DNA of 64,000 nucleotides from Mauremys mutica (Eukaryota; Chordata; Testudines; Geoemydidae): NCBI RefSeq assembly GCF_020497125.1, contig NC_059074.1, forward strand, positions 193,001,415-193,065,414, written 5' to 3'. This document shows, piece after piece, positions 46,997 to 57,445 of this stretch. The number at the start of each line of letters is the position of its first letter. Within the stretch, counting starts at the first letter, position 1. The notes below the pieces were generated by a model, which was given only the letters and a program-made list of their open reading frames with translations, was not told the origin of the DNA and ran no database searches. The translations under genes were made by a program, and so were the position numbers.

Positions 46997-47520
46997 TGTA
47001 CCTGTTGTGATGAAGTGGGAATGTTCTTAATGTTTTCTCTGAATACTGTGTGAGTGCCTCAGTTTCCCCTGCAAGGTGCCAACTGAAGGTGTTGGGATAA
47101 AGAAATCAGGTGGCCTCCTGGTCTGGAAGAGACACAAAGGCCAGAGGAGGGGCTAGAGGGACTGTCAGTTTGGAGCTGGCTGGGGAAAGAGAGAGGCACC
47201 CAGAACTTGGGGCTGGGGAACCCAGCCCCAGAAGTGGATCTGACTGAAGGGTCCTGTTTTCTGTACCTACAAGCTCTGTTTTAGACTGTGTTCCTGTCAT
47301 CTAATAAGCCTCCTGTATTACCAACTGACTGAGAGTCACATCTGACTGTGGAGTTGGGGTGCAGGACCCTCTAGCTTACCTAGGAGCCCCACCTGTGCGG
47401 ACAGCGCATGCTGAATGCTCCGAGGTCAGACCCAGGAAGGTGTAAGTTTCTTGCCCTGGAGACAGTATGCTCAGAGAGAGGAGGCTCCCCCAGAGTCCTG
47501 ACTGTCTTTGTATGGAGTAG
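46997..47520 (+). mobile_element. LTR-like copy 1, plus orientation
   Basis: It starts tgtacctgttgtgatgaag, then ctgaatactgtgtgagtgcc and tcagtttcccctgcaaggtg, then a long GC-rich body, ctaataagcctcctg with the variant poly(A) signal aataag (47303-47308), and ends cttgccctggagacagt … ggagtagttctagag at the hAT insertion point. It shares inverted sequence with 48271-48617 but lacks about 150 bp after gtttcccc that copy 2 keeps. No internal retroviral genes are present. Confidence 0.6.
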
Positions 47521-47528
47521 TTCTAGAG

Positions 47529-48262
47529 CAGGGGTCACCAACCTTTCAGCAATGGTGTGCTGAGTTTTCATGCATATGCTTTAATTTAAGGTTTCATGTG
47601 CCAGTAATCATAGATTATTAGGGTTCGAAGGGATCTCAGGAGGTTATCTAGTCCAATCCCCTGCTTATGGCAGGACCAATCCCCCAATGGCCCCCTCAAG
47701 GATTGAACTCACAACCCTCCGTTTAGCAGGCTAATGATCAAACCACTAAACTACGACCCCAACCATCCCCCCAATACATTTGACTGTTTTTAGAAGGTAT
47801 CTCTATAAGTCTATAATATATAACAACTACTGTTGTATGTAAAGTAAACAAGGCTTTCAAAATGTTTCAGAAGCTATATTTAAAATTAAATTAAAATGCA
47901 GATCTTATTAGTTTACTGTGATCCTTGCCTTTGCTTTTCCTTGTTGAGTTTTCCAATGTCTGGTGGCACCTATTTAGATACTTTAAGTTGCACACAGGCT
48001 TCTGAGTTATAATTTGATAACTGGCTGGCAGGAGGTCAGAGGCTGGAACCCCAGATTGGCAGCTGCGGTGAGTGGAGTTGGTGGCTGGTAGGGCTGAGCA
48101 GGGCAGGGGGCCTGCGCTGAAACTCCAACTGGAAGCAAGGTGAGTGGGGTTGCGGGAACTCTGGCTAGTAAGGGCCAGCAGAGGGAACCCCAGAACGAGG
48201 TTGGGCTGAGCAGCTCAGCCTGCACCACATGCCATGAAAAATCAGCTTGCGGCCAACCCCTG
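47529..48262. mobile_element. hAT non-autonomous element nested at the LTR junction
   Basis: A perfect 8-bp duplication ttctagag (47521-47528, 48263-48270) flanks ends caggggtcaccaacctttc and gcggccaacccctg, a typical hAT terminus. The 734-bp element carries no transposase. A SINE sits inside it at 47605-47766; 47767-48000 is A/T-rich and 48000-48230 GC-rich. Confidence 0.92.
47605..47766 (-). mobile_element. tRNA-derived SINE with CR1-like tail, minus strand
   Basis: On the plus strand it starts aatcatagattattagggtt (complement of the attctatgatt tail), continues caggaggttatctagtccaa and accaatcccccaatggcccc, and ends with the reversed tRNA head: ggattgaactcacaaccctc (B box), then aaaccactaaactacgacc. 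It is the same family as 11268-11440. Confidence 0.88.
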
Positions 48263-48270
48263 TTCTAGAG

Positions 48271-48617
48271 CATCCCAGCATCCTCTTCTACACCATGCGC
48301 TTCCCGAAAGTCTGCACAGGGCACTGACTCTCCCTCCTCTCTGGCCTTTGTCTTTTTTCCAGGCATTAGGAGGCCACCTGATCTCTTTGTTCTCCAACAC
48401 CTTCAGTTGGCACCTTGCAGGAGAGTGGCCCAGGCCATCAATTGCCTGGAGGCAGGGTTGCAGCCCTTCTCTGTGCAGACACCATCACACTGGCCCTCTA
48501 GGGCTTTACAACAATCACACCCCTTTATCCCACCATCTAGAGCCTTAAGAAATACATTGGGGAAACTGAGGCACACAGACAGTATTCAGAGAAAACACCT
48601 GTATACGACCAGTTACA
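48271..48617 (-). mobile_element. LTR-like copy 2, minus orientation
   Basis: Read on the minus strand from 48617 it begins tgtaactggtcgtatacagg, then tttctctgaatactgtctgt and gtgcctcagtttcccc, a 150-bp segment missing from copy 1, then ctgcaaggtgccaactgaag and gacaaaggccagag. It stops after gaggatgctgggatgctcta at the nested hAT element. It is truncated relative to copy 1, having no poly(A) region. Confidence 0.6.
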
Positions 48618-48624
48618 TACTTTG

Positions 48625-48979
48625 AAGGGTGTAAAATAATCAAATATTGTGCTAAATACAATGATACTCCAAACTGACCACCAAATTTAAGTTGCATGTT
48701 TTTCCCCTCAGGTGAGGGTTCTGGGGTGGGGCTGGGGATGAGGGGTTCACAGTGCAGGAGCGTGCTCGGTGCTGGGGGTGCAGGCTTTGGGGTGAGGCAG
48801 GGCTGAGGATGAGGAACTTGGGGTGCAGACAGGCTGCCCCAGGGCTAGGGCCAGAGAGGACTCCCCATCACCACCACTGGCAGCAGCAAGCTCCAGGGGA
48901 GGGACCCCTCCTCTCCCCCCTGCCCCCCACAGCACACTCACTCTGCACCACAGTCACTGCATATGTTCCTTCCTAGGGC
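48625..48979. repeat. GC-rich minisatellite-like segment
   Basis: Two or more degenerate units of roughly 65-70 bp share ggggtggggctggggatgag and ggttcacagtgcagg / acttggggtgcag (48718-48840). It is interior to the hAT element and non-coding. Confidence 0.5.
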
Positions 48980-49452
48980 CCCTCAGGTCCAGAAAGCCCA
49001 CTCACCTCCCCTGTGATGGGTACTAGAGGGTGGGGGTTGCCATCACAGGTAGCCTTCCATGTTGCTGCCCCTCACCATAACTTCACTGTGGATGGGGCTG
49101 CCCCTTGCCCAGCATGGGGCAGAAGTGGGGTCTGTACGGTGATGGCTATGGGGCAGGGGAGCAGGGTGTCATAAAATTCACCTAAGCCCCAGCTGCTCAG
49201 GTAGGTCTATGAATCCCCCTCCCCCATCTGCCCTGTGGTGGGTGGATGCTGGAGGGGAGGGGCACTGCCTTCACATATGGCTTCCTGCCTCCCTGACCCC
49301 TGCTGCAGCCTGCAGCCCCTCACCGTAGCTTCAGTGGGGGGGGGGACGAACGGTGGGAGGGGATGGCATGGGGCTGCCCCTTCCCCAGCGTTGGGCAGGG
49401 GTGGGGGGGAATCATAGGGTCAAACACTCACGGAAGCCCAGGACCTGCTCAG
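48980..49452. repeat. Tandem duplication of about 220-250 bp units
   Basis: Unit 48980-49200 and unit 49201-49452 share in the same order (a/c)cctgtg(a/g)tgggt, cctcacc(a/g)ta(a/g)cttca, ggggctgcccctt(g/c)ccc, a cataaaattcaccta / cataggg…actcacg block and a (g/c)ctgctcagg end. They are diverged copies lying inside the hAT element. Confidence 0.65.
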
Positions 49453-49706
49453 GTGGGTGAGGTCAGTCTCCGAGTCCTGGCCGGAAGTGCCCTTTGCATC
49501 TCCTGCAGGTAGGGGGGGAGGGGAGGGCTGCCAAGCATGGAACAGCCCCCTCCCCTCCCCTCCCTTCCCCTCCCCCGGCCAGTGCTCCAGCAAGCAACAG
49601 CAGCAGAGGCAACAGGCAAGGCAAGGGAGAGAGACATGCCTGCGTTTAAGCCTCCAGCCTCCAGGGTGGGGCAGAGGAGAGGGCTGCCACCAGCACGGCG
49701 GGCCCC

Positions 49707-49746
49707 CCTCTCCCCCTCCCCCTCCCCCTCCCCCTCCCTCTCCCTC
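49707..49746. repeat. (CTCCCC)n simple repeat
   Basis: A hexanucleotide array of about six units with slight variation. A second short array, (GGC)n, lies at 49863-49879. Confidence 0.9.
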
Positions 49747-49967
49747 GGAGATGGTACAGTCAGCAGCAGCTTGCACTCACTGCTGACTGCTGAGCGGCAA
49801 GGAAGAGACTGAGACAGGCAGACGCAGCTGCCTGCGTTCAGGCAGTTAAGCTCTCTCTCCCTGGCGGCGGCGGCGGCGGACATTGGTGGGGCAGAGCCCC
49901 TGCTTGGGATTTATTCATGGGGCTAAAGCCCCAGAGCCCCATGTAAGTCAGCGCCCATGCAACCTAG

Positions 49968-50317
49968 TGGTTCCCCCATCCAACTAGCAAGTATGTGGCA
50001 GCTAGCAACAGGTACTAGCCAAAGGCACATGCTGTATCTGAGCAGGAGCAAAGTGCCTCATGCTGCACAAATGCAAGGCCTCCCTCTCCAATCCTATGCT
50101 AGCAGACCACAATCATGCCTGTTGCAGCAGAGGATGTATCCGGCAGAGTCCCTGCTGCTCCCTCACAGTTGCCACAAGGAGGAACTGATGTGCAGAAAAT
50201 GTCACTCAACCTGGCTCTCATTTTCCCCATTATAGATCCCAAATCAGGAAAGCACTTACGTGTGTACTTCAACGTGTTGCTGAATCGGGGCCGTAACAAA
50301 TCTGTGTTTTGTTGTCA
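49968..50317. other. Anonymous sequence
   Basis: No gene; it begins just outside the hAT right target duplication. Confidence 0.5.
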
Positions 50318-50430
50318 CCTCAGATTGTGAGTTCTTTGGGACAGGGATGCAGCTTCATCTATGTGTGGGTAACTCCTAGTGCACAGGGTGCAGCCATAAA
50401 TGAAATAGATGACAATGCAATAGCTCATAC
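50318..50430 (+). mobile_element. SINE tail fragment
   Basis: cagattgtgagttctttggg, acagggatgcagc and the aaatgaaatagatgacaatg end resemble the distal half of the SINEs near 57 kb (gattgcaaagtctctggggc). The tRNA head is absent. Confidence 0.45.
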
Positions 50431-50739
50431 TGTTTTGAATGATTTCTCTTTTGCATTAGCCTCTCCGCTGGCTCACCTGCTTGAGAGAAGCTGCCTGGGT
50501 AGCATTTTTCCCCCAAGATGTGTTGCTAGGTTTACTCTTCCCATAGAGTCTCATGGCTCTTTGAGTCTTGGAATAAACAAACAAATGGGCCTTAACAAGG
50601 GGCCTGATTCTGTCCTGAGACCAGACCTGCTGAAATGCATGGCACTGCTACTGAGGATGAGGTACTACTCAGCGCCAGGGAGGCAGAGCCCAACTATTGT
50701 TATCTCTATGTTTGCTGCTTCCTCTGAGCAAGTGCTGCC

Positions 50740-51134
50740 AGGACCCCACATCACCTCCAACACTCCAACCCCCTGCCCCAGCTCAGAGTCTCCTCCTGCA
50801 CCCCAAGCCCCTCATTCCTAGCCCCATCCCAGAGCCCGCACCCGCAGCTGGAAGCCTCAGCTCCCCCTACATCCCAACTCCCTGGCCCAGCCCAGAGCCT
50901 TTTCCTGCGTCTCAAACCCCTCATCCCTGGGCTCACCCTCAGCTGGAGCCCTCACCCCCCAACACCCCAACCACCTGCCCCAGCCCGGTGTAAGTGAGTG
51001 AGGGTGGGGAAGAGCGAGCAACGGGGGAGGAGGGTGGGGACTAAGCAAACAGGGGTGGGGCCTTGGAGAAGGGGCAGGGCAGGAGACGGGGCAGGGGTGT
51101 TCGTTTTTGTGTGATTAGAAAGCTGGCAACCCTT
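50740..51134 (-). mobile_element. Truncated hAT-like element with minisatellite
   Basis: The right side ends ttgtgtgattagaaagctgg then caaccct, whose complement (agggttgccagctttctaat) is a hAT-like terminus. To the left, 50760-50990 is a minisatellite of about 75-80 bp with repeated ccaaccccctgccccagc, gcaccccaagcccctcat and cagctggaagcctc boxes. No opposite terminus or target duplication is seen, so the left end is lost. Confidence 0.6.
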
Positions 51135-53507
51135 GCTACATAATTAATAGAGTACAGTGGGAGCTCCCTCCCCTCTGCTGGATGGTGCAAAAAGACAGTC
51201 AGGGCCATGATCCTGCCACCACCATGCCCTGTGGAGAAACTCACAGTGCTGTCAGGGGTAGCCTGGAGCAAGGACTGGAATCCTGTGGGGCCCCTGTGAA
51301 GAGGAAGAATGGGATGGGAAGCTTCTGTCCGCTGCCTTCTCCTGCTTGCATACTTTTGTAAAGAGACAGCTCAGTGCACAGAAAACACGCGCCGTTCACA
51401 GTACTGCAGGCTGGGAATGTGCTGCTTTATTCAGCTATATAACAAACAGAGTGGGGGAAATCACCCACTACTTAAACAGGGAGTGGAGCATGGTGCCAGC
51501 CCATAATACTCTGAGTGACCCAGTTAACCCTTGACGACCACATTACTGCACACACCACTGTGCAGGTGGCAGATGCAAGCTACTCTGTGGGGCTGATTCT
51601 GCTCTCACACTGGTCTCACAGAGGTGTGATTCCATTGACTTCAGTGGAGTTATTCCTCATTTAGTCTATTGTAACGAGGAGCAAAATGGGCCATCATGTA
51701 GATATGCCCACCACATACAAGAGACACAAGTATACACACCCATGCATACACACACACACACACACAATCGCTGCGAGGAGAGTTAAAAAGAAGAGCAACC
51801 GTGAGGTAATTTGACACATTTCAACTTATTTTGAGCTTGAGTGTAATGTTCTACTGAATGGGTATTTTAATGTCAAATAGCAAACGGGATTACTTAGGTA
51901 ATTGAGGTAGCTCAGTTGTGTTGTGCAGAAAGTGCCCTGAAGTAAGGCCCTGAGACAGCCAGCTTGCTAAGAATATAATTACCTCACAAAGAGCAGGTGA
52001 CGGGCGGGACAAGCCTCCAGCCTTTTCAGTCTTCTGCTTAAACAAAGGAAAGCTTGACAAATGTGTGTGCATATTAGAGCCCTTGGTCTGCAAATTCCTC
52101 TTCCGCTCACACCGTCATCAAAGATTCAGGAGGCTGTATCTTTCTGATTACTAATTTATGCTGTTTACAGACTGGGTAAGAAAGAACAACAAGATTGGTG
52201 CCTTGCTATTAGGACAAATCGACATTTGTTGAATGGGATGCCATTCCAGCACAGTGGGGTCTTATTTCATTTGAGAGGCAGGACACTGAAAACATAACAT
52301 TTGGTAATAAAATAAGCCTTGATCCTGCTGCCTTGGTTAGCATAGACTAAAATCAGTTGCACTGCTCCCATGAGTAAGGGTTGCAAGATAGTGTCTATAT
52401 GGCTTCATAGCAAGATTGTGCCTGGCCCCTGCCTCAGTGTCCAGGGTAGGGAGTTGGAGGGAGAGGGCACAAGGGGTGAAATCCTGGCCTGCTGAAGTGA
52501 CCCTGTTGACTTCAAGGGGCCAGGATTTCACTCACGGAGTCTATCCCCTCTTGTGCTTCTGTCCATTGGACAGGCACAACAACCAGGAGAGTCCTTGGGC
52601 TCAGTGCAACTGGTGGCACTAACCTCTCCACAGGGCCAGGGCAGGAGGTGTGGCCCTGTCCTTCCACCCACTGCCCTAGACCAGCTAGCAAAGCTAGCCA
52701 GGCACGAAAGCAACTATGCTCTACCTGTGCTTCCCAGTGCTCCAAGAGTCATTGTGTTTGACTACTGCAGGGCTGTGTCTTAAAGGCACAGTACAGCTCT
52801 TTCATATTAACCAGAGACTGCAGTACACTGTGCAGTACACTCCCCAGAACTCCGTTTTCTTCACTGGGAGTTGTGGGTGTGCAAGGAGTGTAGGGCCCAG
52901 CCCTTTGTCAGATGTCACTGTTTAATATACACAAGCACTTCATTGTTATGTGTTCATTGCTGCTTTTTAAACGTTTCCCCCCTGTGCCTAAAGAGACTCT
53001 CAGATAACTAGAAATGTGGGTGTCCTCTCCCAAGACAATGAAATCTGGACGCAAAGGTCCCCATTTAATAATTGCTTTCCATTCTGTCCACTTGGCAAAT
53101 TTATTAACCTTCTTTGTTTCTTTAAATATTTGGATAAGGGGAGCTGTGTTCTCCCTCAACTCAAGCCCTGAATCGACTCATGAAGCCTTGAATTAAAAAG
53201 AAAAAAAATTACACTAAGGTTCTGTCGTAAGCTGAGGCAAACCAGAGAATTGTAAATTAAGGCATCCACCAGCCCTAACTCAGATCACCGTGAGGAGAAA
53301 TAATAGCCACTATGTCTGAAGGATGGAGCTCCAATTTCTAAGGTTATGTCTTTAGAACATAACTGGTAACTCAGCAGATCAACTTATACTTTGCACCATA
53401 TCCAGTTATACTGTGACCCTTTGTCAGGGCTACATAATATGCATAATAAGGAAATAAGAGGTGCTCCATTGCTTGAAACATTTATTACAAGACTGGACAA
53501 AGTACTA
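51135..53507. other. Anonymous sequence with small repeats
   Basis: There is no gene. Small items: a palindromic repeat at 51585-51690 (ggctgattctgctctca … attgacttcagtggagtt); an (ac)n array at about 51748-51766; and a hairpin at 52476-52531 whose 14-bp arms gtgaaatcctggcc and ggccaggatttcac are perfect, around gttgacttcaag. Confidence 0.55.
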
Positions 53508-53608
53508 AGCCTCTGATTTAAGGAAAATGCCTAACTTTAAGCATGTAAGTAGTCCCATTGAAGTCACATGCTTAAGGTGCTGAAGAACCTGTCTGAACTG
53601 GGGCCCTG
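53508..53608. repeat. Palindromic MITE-like repeat (gcttaa type)
   Basis: It contains cctaactttaagcatgtaag, tagtcccattgaagtca and catgcttaaggtgctgaaga, ending actggggccctgc. Same family as 9829-9999. Confidence 0.65.
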
Positions 53609-56600
53609 CAAACGAGAATGGACCGGGTAACACAATGCGTCATATTTTCCAGCACCAGTGGCTATGTCACAGACATGTAACTCTGTGTGCAGGCATGAAC
53701 TTCCACTAGCACAGCAAGTAACCGCACACAAATAGGTACAAGTACCTGTTGTTCATGCACAGTTGCTTGCTAGCCCATGCATATTTTGCAAACGCGATTC
53801 TTTTAAAAATTTAGCCCAAGATTTATTTACTTCGTTAAACCTGTCATTTATTTTTAATGTGTATATATCGGCCTTAGTCAGCTTCATAAACAATTTGCCT
53901 TTTTATTTTTTTATTTTTAAATCTAAAAGAGCCTAAACCACACAATGGACTGATGCAACCTGCAACTTTGCATCTTTTGAAAGAAAGAAAAGCTGGTTTT
54001 AACTTATATAGGAGCACAGCGGAAAAATTAGCTGACATGAATAGACCTTTTATTTGTGATTCTAAACATTTAAAAATGACTTGATAGACATTCCTGAAAA
54101 CTTGTAAATGCATTTTAAAAGTCACATGTGCAAAAGTAAACCTCCATTTCCCAAACCCAGGACCACCTTCTCCCCTCTAAAATAACCTCTTTCTAGGCTG
54201 GGACCATGTAGAAGAAGTTCTAATGCATAACTGATCCCCCTGGATGAGTCCTAAACTCCTGAAAATAGCAGCTTAGGAATGGAAGTGCTGACACAAGCTT
54301 AACGACTGCAGCACCAATTTAACAGTTGTGTGCAGCACTCTTGCAACGTTCCTTGTCTGAAACACAATCTGTGCATGGTATAGGGCAGTATGTTTAAGAA
54401 AAGAAGAGTCAGTGATCGTGTCTGATAGAAATTCTCTCAAGCAATACAGTCTGAGCACATGATTTTTACTGCTCAAAGCTAAATGAGGTATTTAGCCAAA
54501 TTTCAATTCCTCTTACAAATAAAGCTAGATCAAATAAATCTGCATTTTTTTTTTGGTGGGGGGATCATTACTCATTTAAATGACAAGTTTATTTATGATA
54601 ATTACAGTCATTAATGAAGACACACTTACTTCCTTTACCATAGATTATGAAGATAAAAGAAGATCACTCAAGAATCATTTTCTGGTAGAGTCAATAAGAA
54701 AATTAGTCCAAATATATCTGGAAAATTATTCTTAAATAATGCCCTAAAGGTTAAAGAAACAATGGGTGCAGATGTAATGGAAGAAATTAAAATGACACAC
54801 TAGAGGTCACTGTTGCTACTTGAGCAAAAGGTTTATCTGCTTCCTTATAGCTTGTTTAAGATAGTAAAGATCAAATCTTTCAGCACAAAAAAGTACTTCT
54901 GTTTCTAAATTTCAAAGCATGTAGGGCCTGAGATCCTGAAAAAATAAACAACAGATTGCTTTTGGCTGGAGGATTGTGCTAATGATCATGGAAATGGTAT
55001 GCACTGTATATGCTAAGAAATTAGTCATCATGCAATACAATTTTATTTTGTGTGGCATCTTTCATACAAATGGCATCCCAAAACACTTTATAGCTTGTAG
55101 CATTAAATAATATAGCAGTACATTACAGAGATAAATAATAACTGGGAGAGAAATTAAATGTTATAGACAAGGGGCAAAAGATGTTACCATATCTGAAACC
55201 TGTGCGAAACCATAAATTACAAATCCCAGCCAAGATACACGAGGAAGCCAAATAATTAAGTCTCATAACATAGGAGAGAATCTCAGTCATCCCAAATTAT
55301 TCATGAGCTGAGTGTACAAAGGAAGCAACTATTTAGTATCATAAACACAGTCCCATGTCTGGATGCCTCTGAATGCCGGAGGGCACGGCCAGTCAGTATA
55401 AATGCAGGAACAGGCCACGGTCTGTTGTGCATGTTATAGCCGTCAGCAATTAAAGGGATTGGGTTTTGGAAAGTGTTATTTACCCAATAATAACTGTAGC
55501 CTTAATGCTTCGGGAGCCCAATCCTGCACCGCTGCCTACAATGGGCATATTGCCGTTGACTTCAATGGCCACTGGAGCAGATCACTAATGTGGAGCATTT
55601 CTGGGCACAGTGCAGGGCATCTCCAGAGAGGTGCTGCTCAGCCTCAATTCAGTGGACAGTAAAATTCTTTCACGTCTCACAGAATCAGGCCCCAAATGTC
55701 AAGAACTAGCTTAATTGGCTAGTAAAGCTGACTGGCCATGCATTGTTTAAGCAATAAGCTGAGGTGTGGGGGCCACTGTTTTACCATCTGGTTCTGAGCG
55801 GATAAATTGAGCGGCCAAAGGCTGACTAGTTTATCCCAACAAGGCAACCAGATTACTGCAGCTGAGGGACAGATGCAGAGCAGGCAGGAATATCCCCCCA
55901 TCCTGCACAAACTCACTAAGGTGTGAGCTCTGGTACTGTACTACAGTTGTTGTTACAGCTAGGCAGCAAGTGTGAATCAACATCAGGGAAAGAGGAGATC
56001 AGTTTAATTATAATTGTTTGTATTGTGGGAGCATTGAGGAACCACAGTCAAGGATCAGGGCCCCCTTGTGCTAGCAACTGTGCAGACAAGGAGCAAAGAA
56101 GACAGATTCTTGCCCCATGAAATTCCAGCCGAGGGCCCAGAATTTCACAAGTGCTCGCGGGCGCCCGATCTGAGACACCTCGGATGGTTGGTGTCAGCAC
56201 TTTCAGAAAATCAGGCCCCTTTAAGATGTCTCATGTTGGGAACCAAAAATCACCACTCATTTTTGAACCTGGAGGCCTTGGTGTCGGACGGGACATAAGC
56301 GATGGCTGAAACAGGCAAACAGAGTGGCTGTGAGCTGAAGGGATGACAAAGTCTGGCAGAGAAGCAGAAGGCTCAGCTCACCGTTTGACTGTTAATATAG
56401 TTTTTCATTTGCTTTTTTGTCATTCCTTCCTTAGCCAGAATGGGCCCAATCCTGAATTCTTCATTTACTCTTTATTGAGACCAACCGCCCACTAAAATCA
56501 AGGAGTAAAGATCAAAGGGCAACTGCTGCCTTTATGCAAAAAGCCATTGGGAAGGACATAGAGAAACCCAACCTAGTTTGGGGGTGGGGCCATGAATCTT

Positions 56601-56889
56601 GGCACCCGGAAGGAGTTGAGTTTGCATTTAGGGGTGCAGTGGAGTGGGAGGGAACAGGGAGTCCTGCTGTTTTGTCTCAGCCCACTTCCTGGGGAGGAAA
56701 TTTGGGCCAAAGGAGCAGATGGTTTGCTTCTAGCCATCGTGCATGATTTGACCTCTCTTAATTCAATAGCCCCTATGCTCTCCACTTTCAAGACCCTCTT
56801 AAAAAGCCTCTTATGCCATGCTGCCTAGAGTGAATTCTGTTGATTGGTACAGAAAATTCTTTGTGTCGTTTACCTTCTGTTGTTCTGCT
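53609..56889. other. Anonymous sequence; part possibly conserved
   Basis: No gene is found. 54480-54870 looks single-copy and A/T-rich with many homeodomain-like words (ttaatgaag, tcattaatg, gataattac). 55025-55150 resembles a reversed SINE tail (cacaaaacac… tttatagc). 55515-55690 is a short palindromic repeat (gagcccaatcctgcacc … gttgacttcaatggcc … tcacagaatcaggcccc). Confidence 0.45.
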
Positions 56890-57445
56890 TTCCAGACCTC
56901 TGTCTGGCCATCTATCTTTAGACTGTGAGCGTCTCAGGGCAGAGACGATGCCTTCCAGTACGGTAGAAATGTGCTCAGCACATTGTGTGCAAAGCAGTAA
57001 TAATTAAAGGCAGTGTGGTCTAATGGCTAGAGCACTCATTCATGAGTCTGGGTTCTGGTCCCAGTTCTGCCATTGGCCTGCTGTATGACCTTGGGCAAGT
57101 CACTTCACATCTTGTGTTTCTGCATCTCCTCCCACCATATGCCTGTCTTGTCTATTTAGATTGCAAAGTCTCTGGGGCAGGGCATATCTATGATTATATG
57201 TATACACAGCACCCAGCCCTGATCTTGGTTGAGGCCATTAAAAGAATTAATAAATAATAAATAATAATGGGAGGAGATGATCTAACCTTTCAAAAGAATG
57301 CAGATTTTGGCCAATAGATATAGTGTTATATCCTCCATTATCCCCCTTTCCCCCACCCTTTGTCTATTTGTCTGTTCAGATTATCAGATCTTCAGGACTG
57401 TCTTTTACTCTTTGTACAATCCCTAGCACAGTGAAACTCTGAAGG
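56890..57445 (+). mobile_element. Cluster of three related SINE copies
   Basis: 57008-57268 is nearly full length: a tRNA-like head tggtctaatggctagagca with ggttctggtccc as B box, then gaccttgggcaagtcacttc, gattgcaaagtctctggggc and an aataataaataataa tail. The pieces 56890-57006 (gactgtgagcgtctcagggc, gcagtaataattaa) and 57355-57445 (gtctgttcagattatcagat, ccctagcacagtgaaac) are 5'-truncated copies of the same distal half. Confidence 0.75.

Larger units (their letters stand above)
44369..49959 (-). mobile_element. hAT DNA transposon, near-complete, with nested insertions
   Basis: A perfect 8-bp target duplication caacctag (44361-44368, 49960-49967) directly abuts the ends cataggcggcaggttt and gtcagcgcccatg; the terminal inverted repeat is short (cat(a/g)ggcg). 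The 5591-bp element encodes a transposase on the minus strand close to its left end; the remaining 3 kb, upstream of the gene, is non-coding. It has been enlarged by two LTR-like copies, a second hAT element and a SINE, and includes GC-rich tandem repeats (48720-49880). Length without the nested material would be about 4 kb. The exact ends rest on the duplication; an alternative is that the right part belongs to another element. Confidence 0.8.

Noticed and set aside
49420..49883. 118- and 144-codon frames near the right end of the hAT
   Set aside because: They follow (CTCCCC)n and (GGC)n simple repeats and have no motif; not an extra transposon gene.
50309..50821. 170-codon plus-strand open frame
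   Set aside because: Joins a SINE tail to a minisatellite; no conserved domain seen.
9829..53608. CRISPR-like spaced palindromes
   Set aside because: The palindromic repeats are dispersed over tens of kilobases with unequal spacing and are degraded; this is a vertebrate genome and there are no cas genes.
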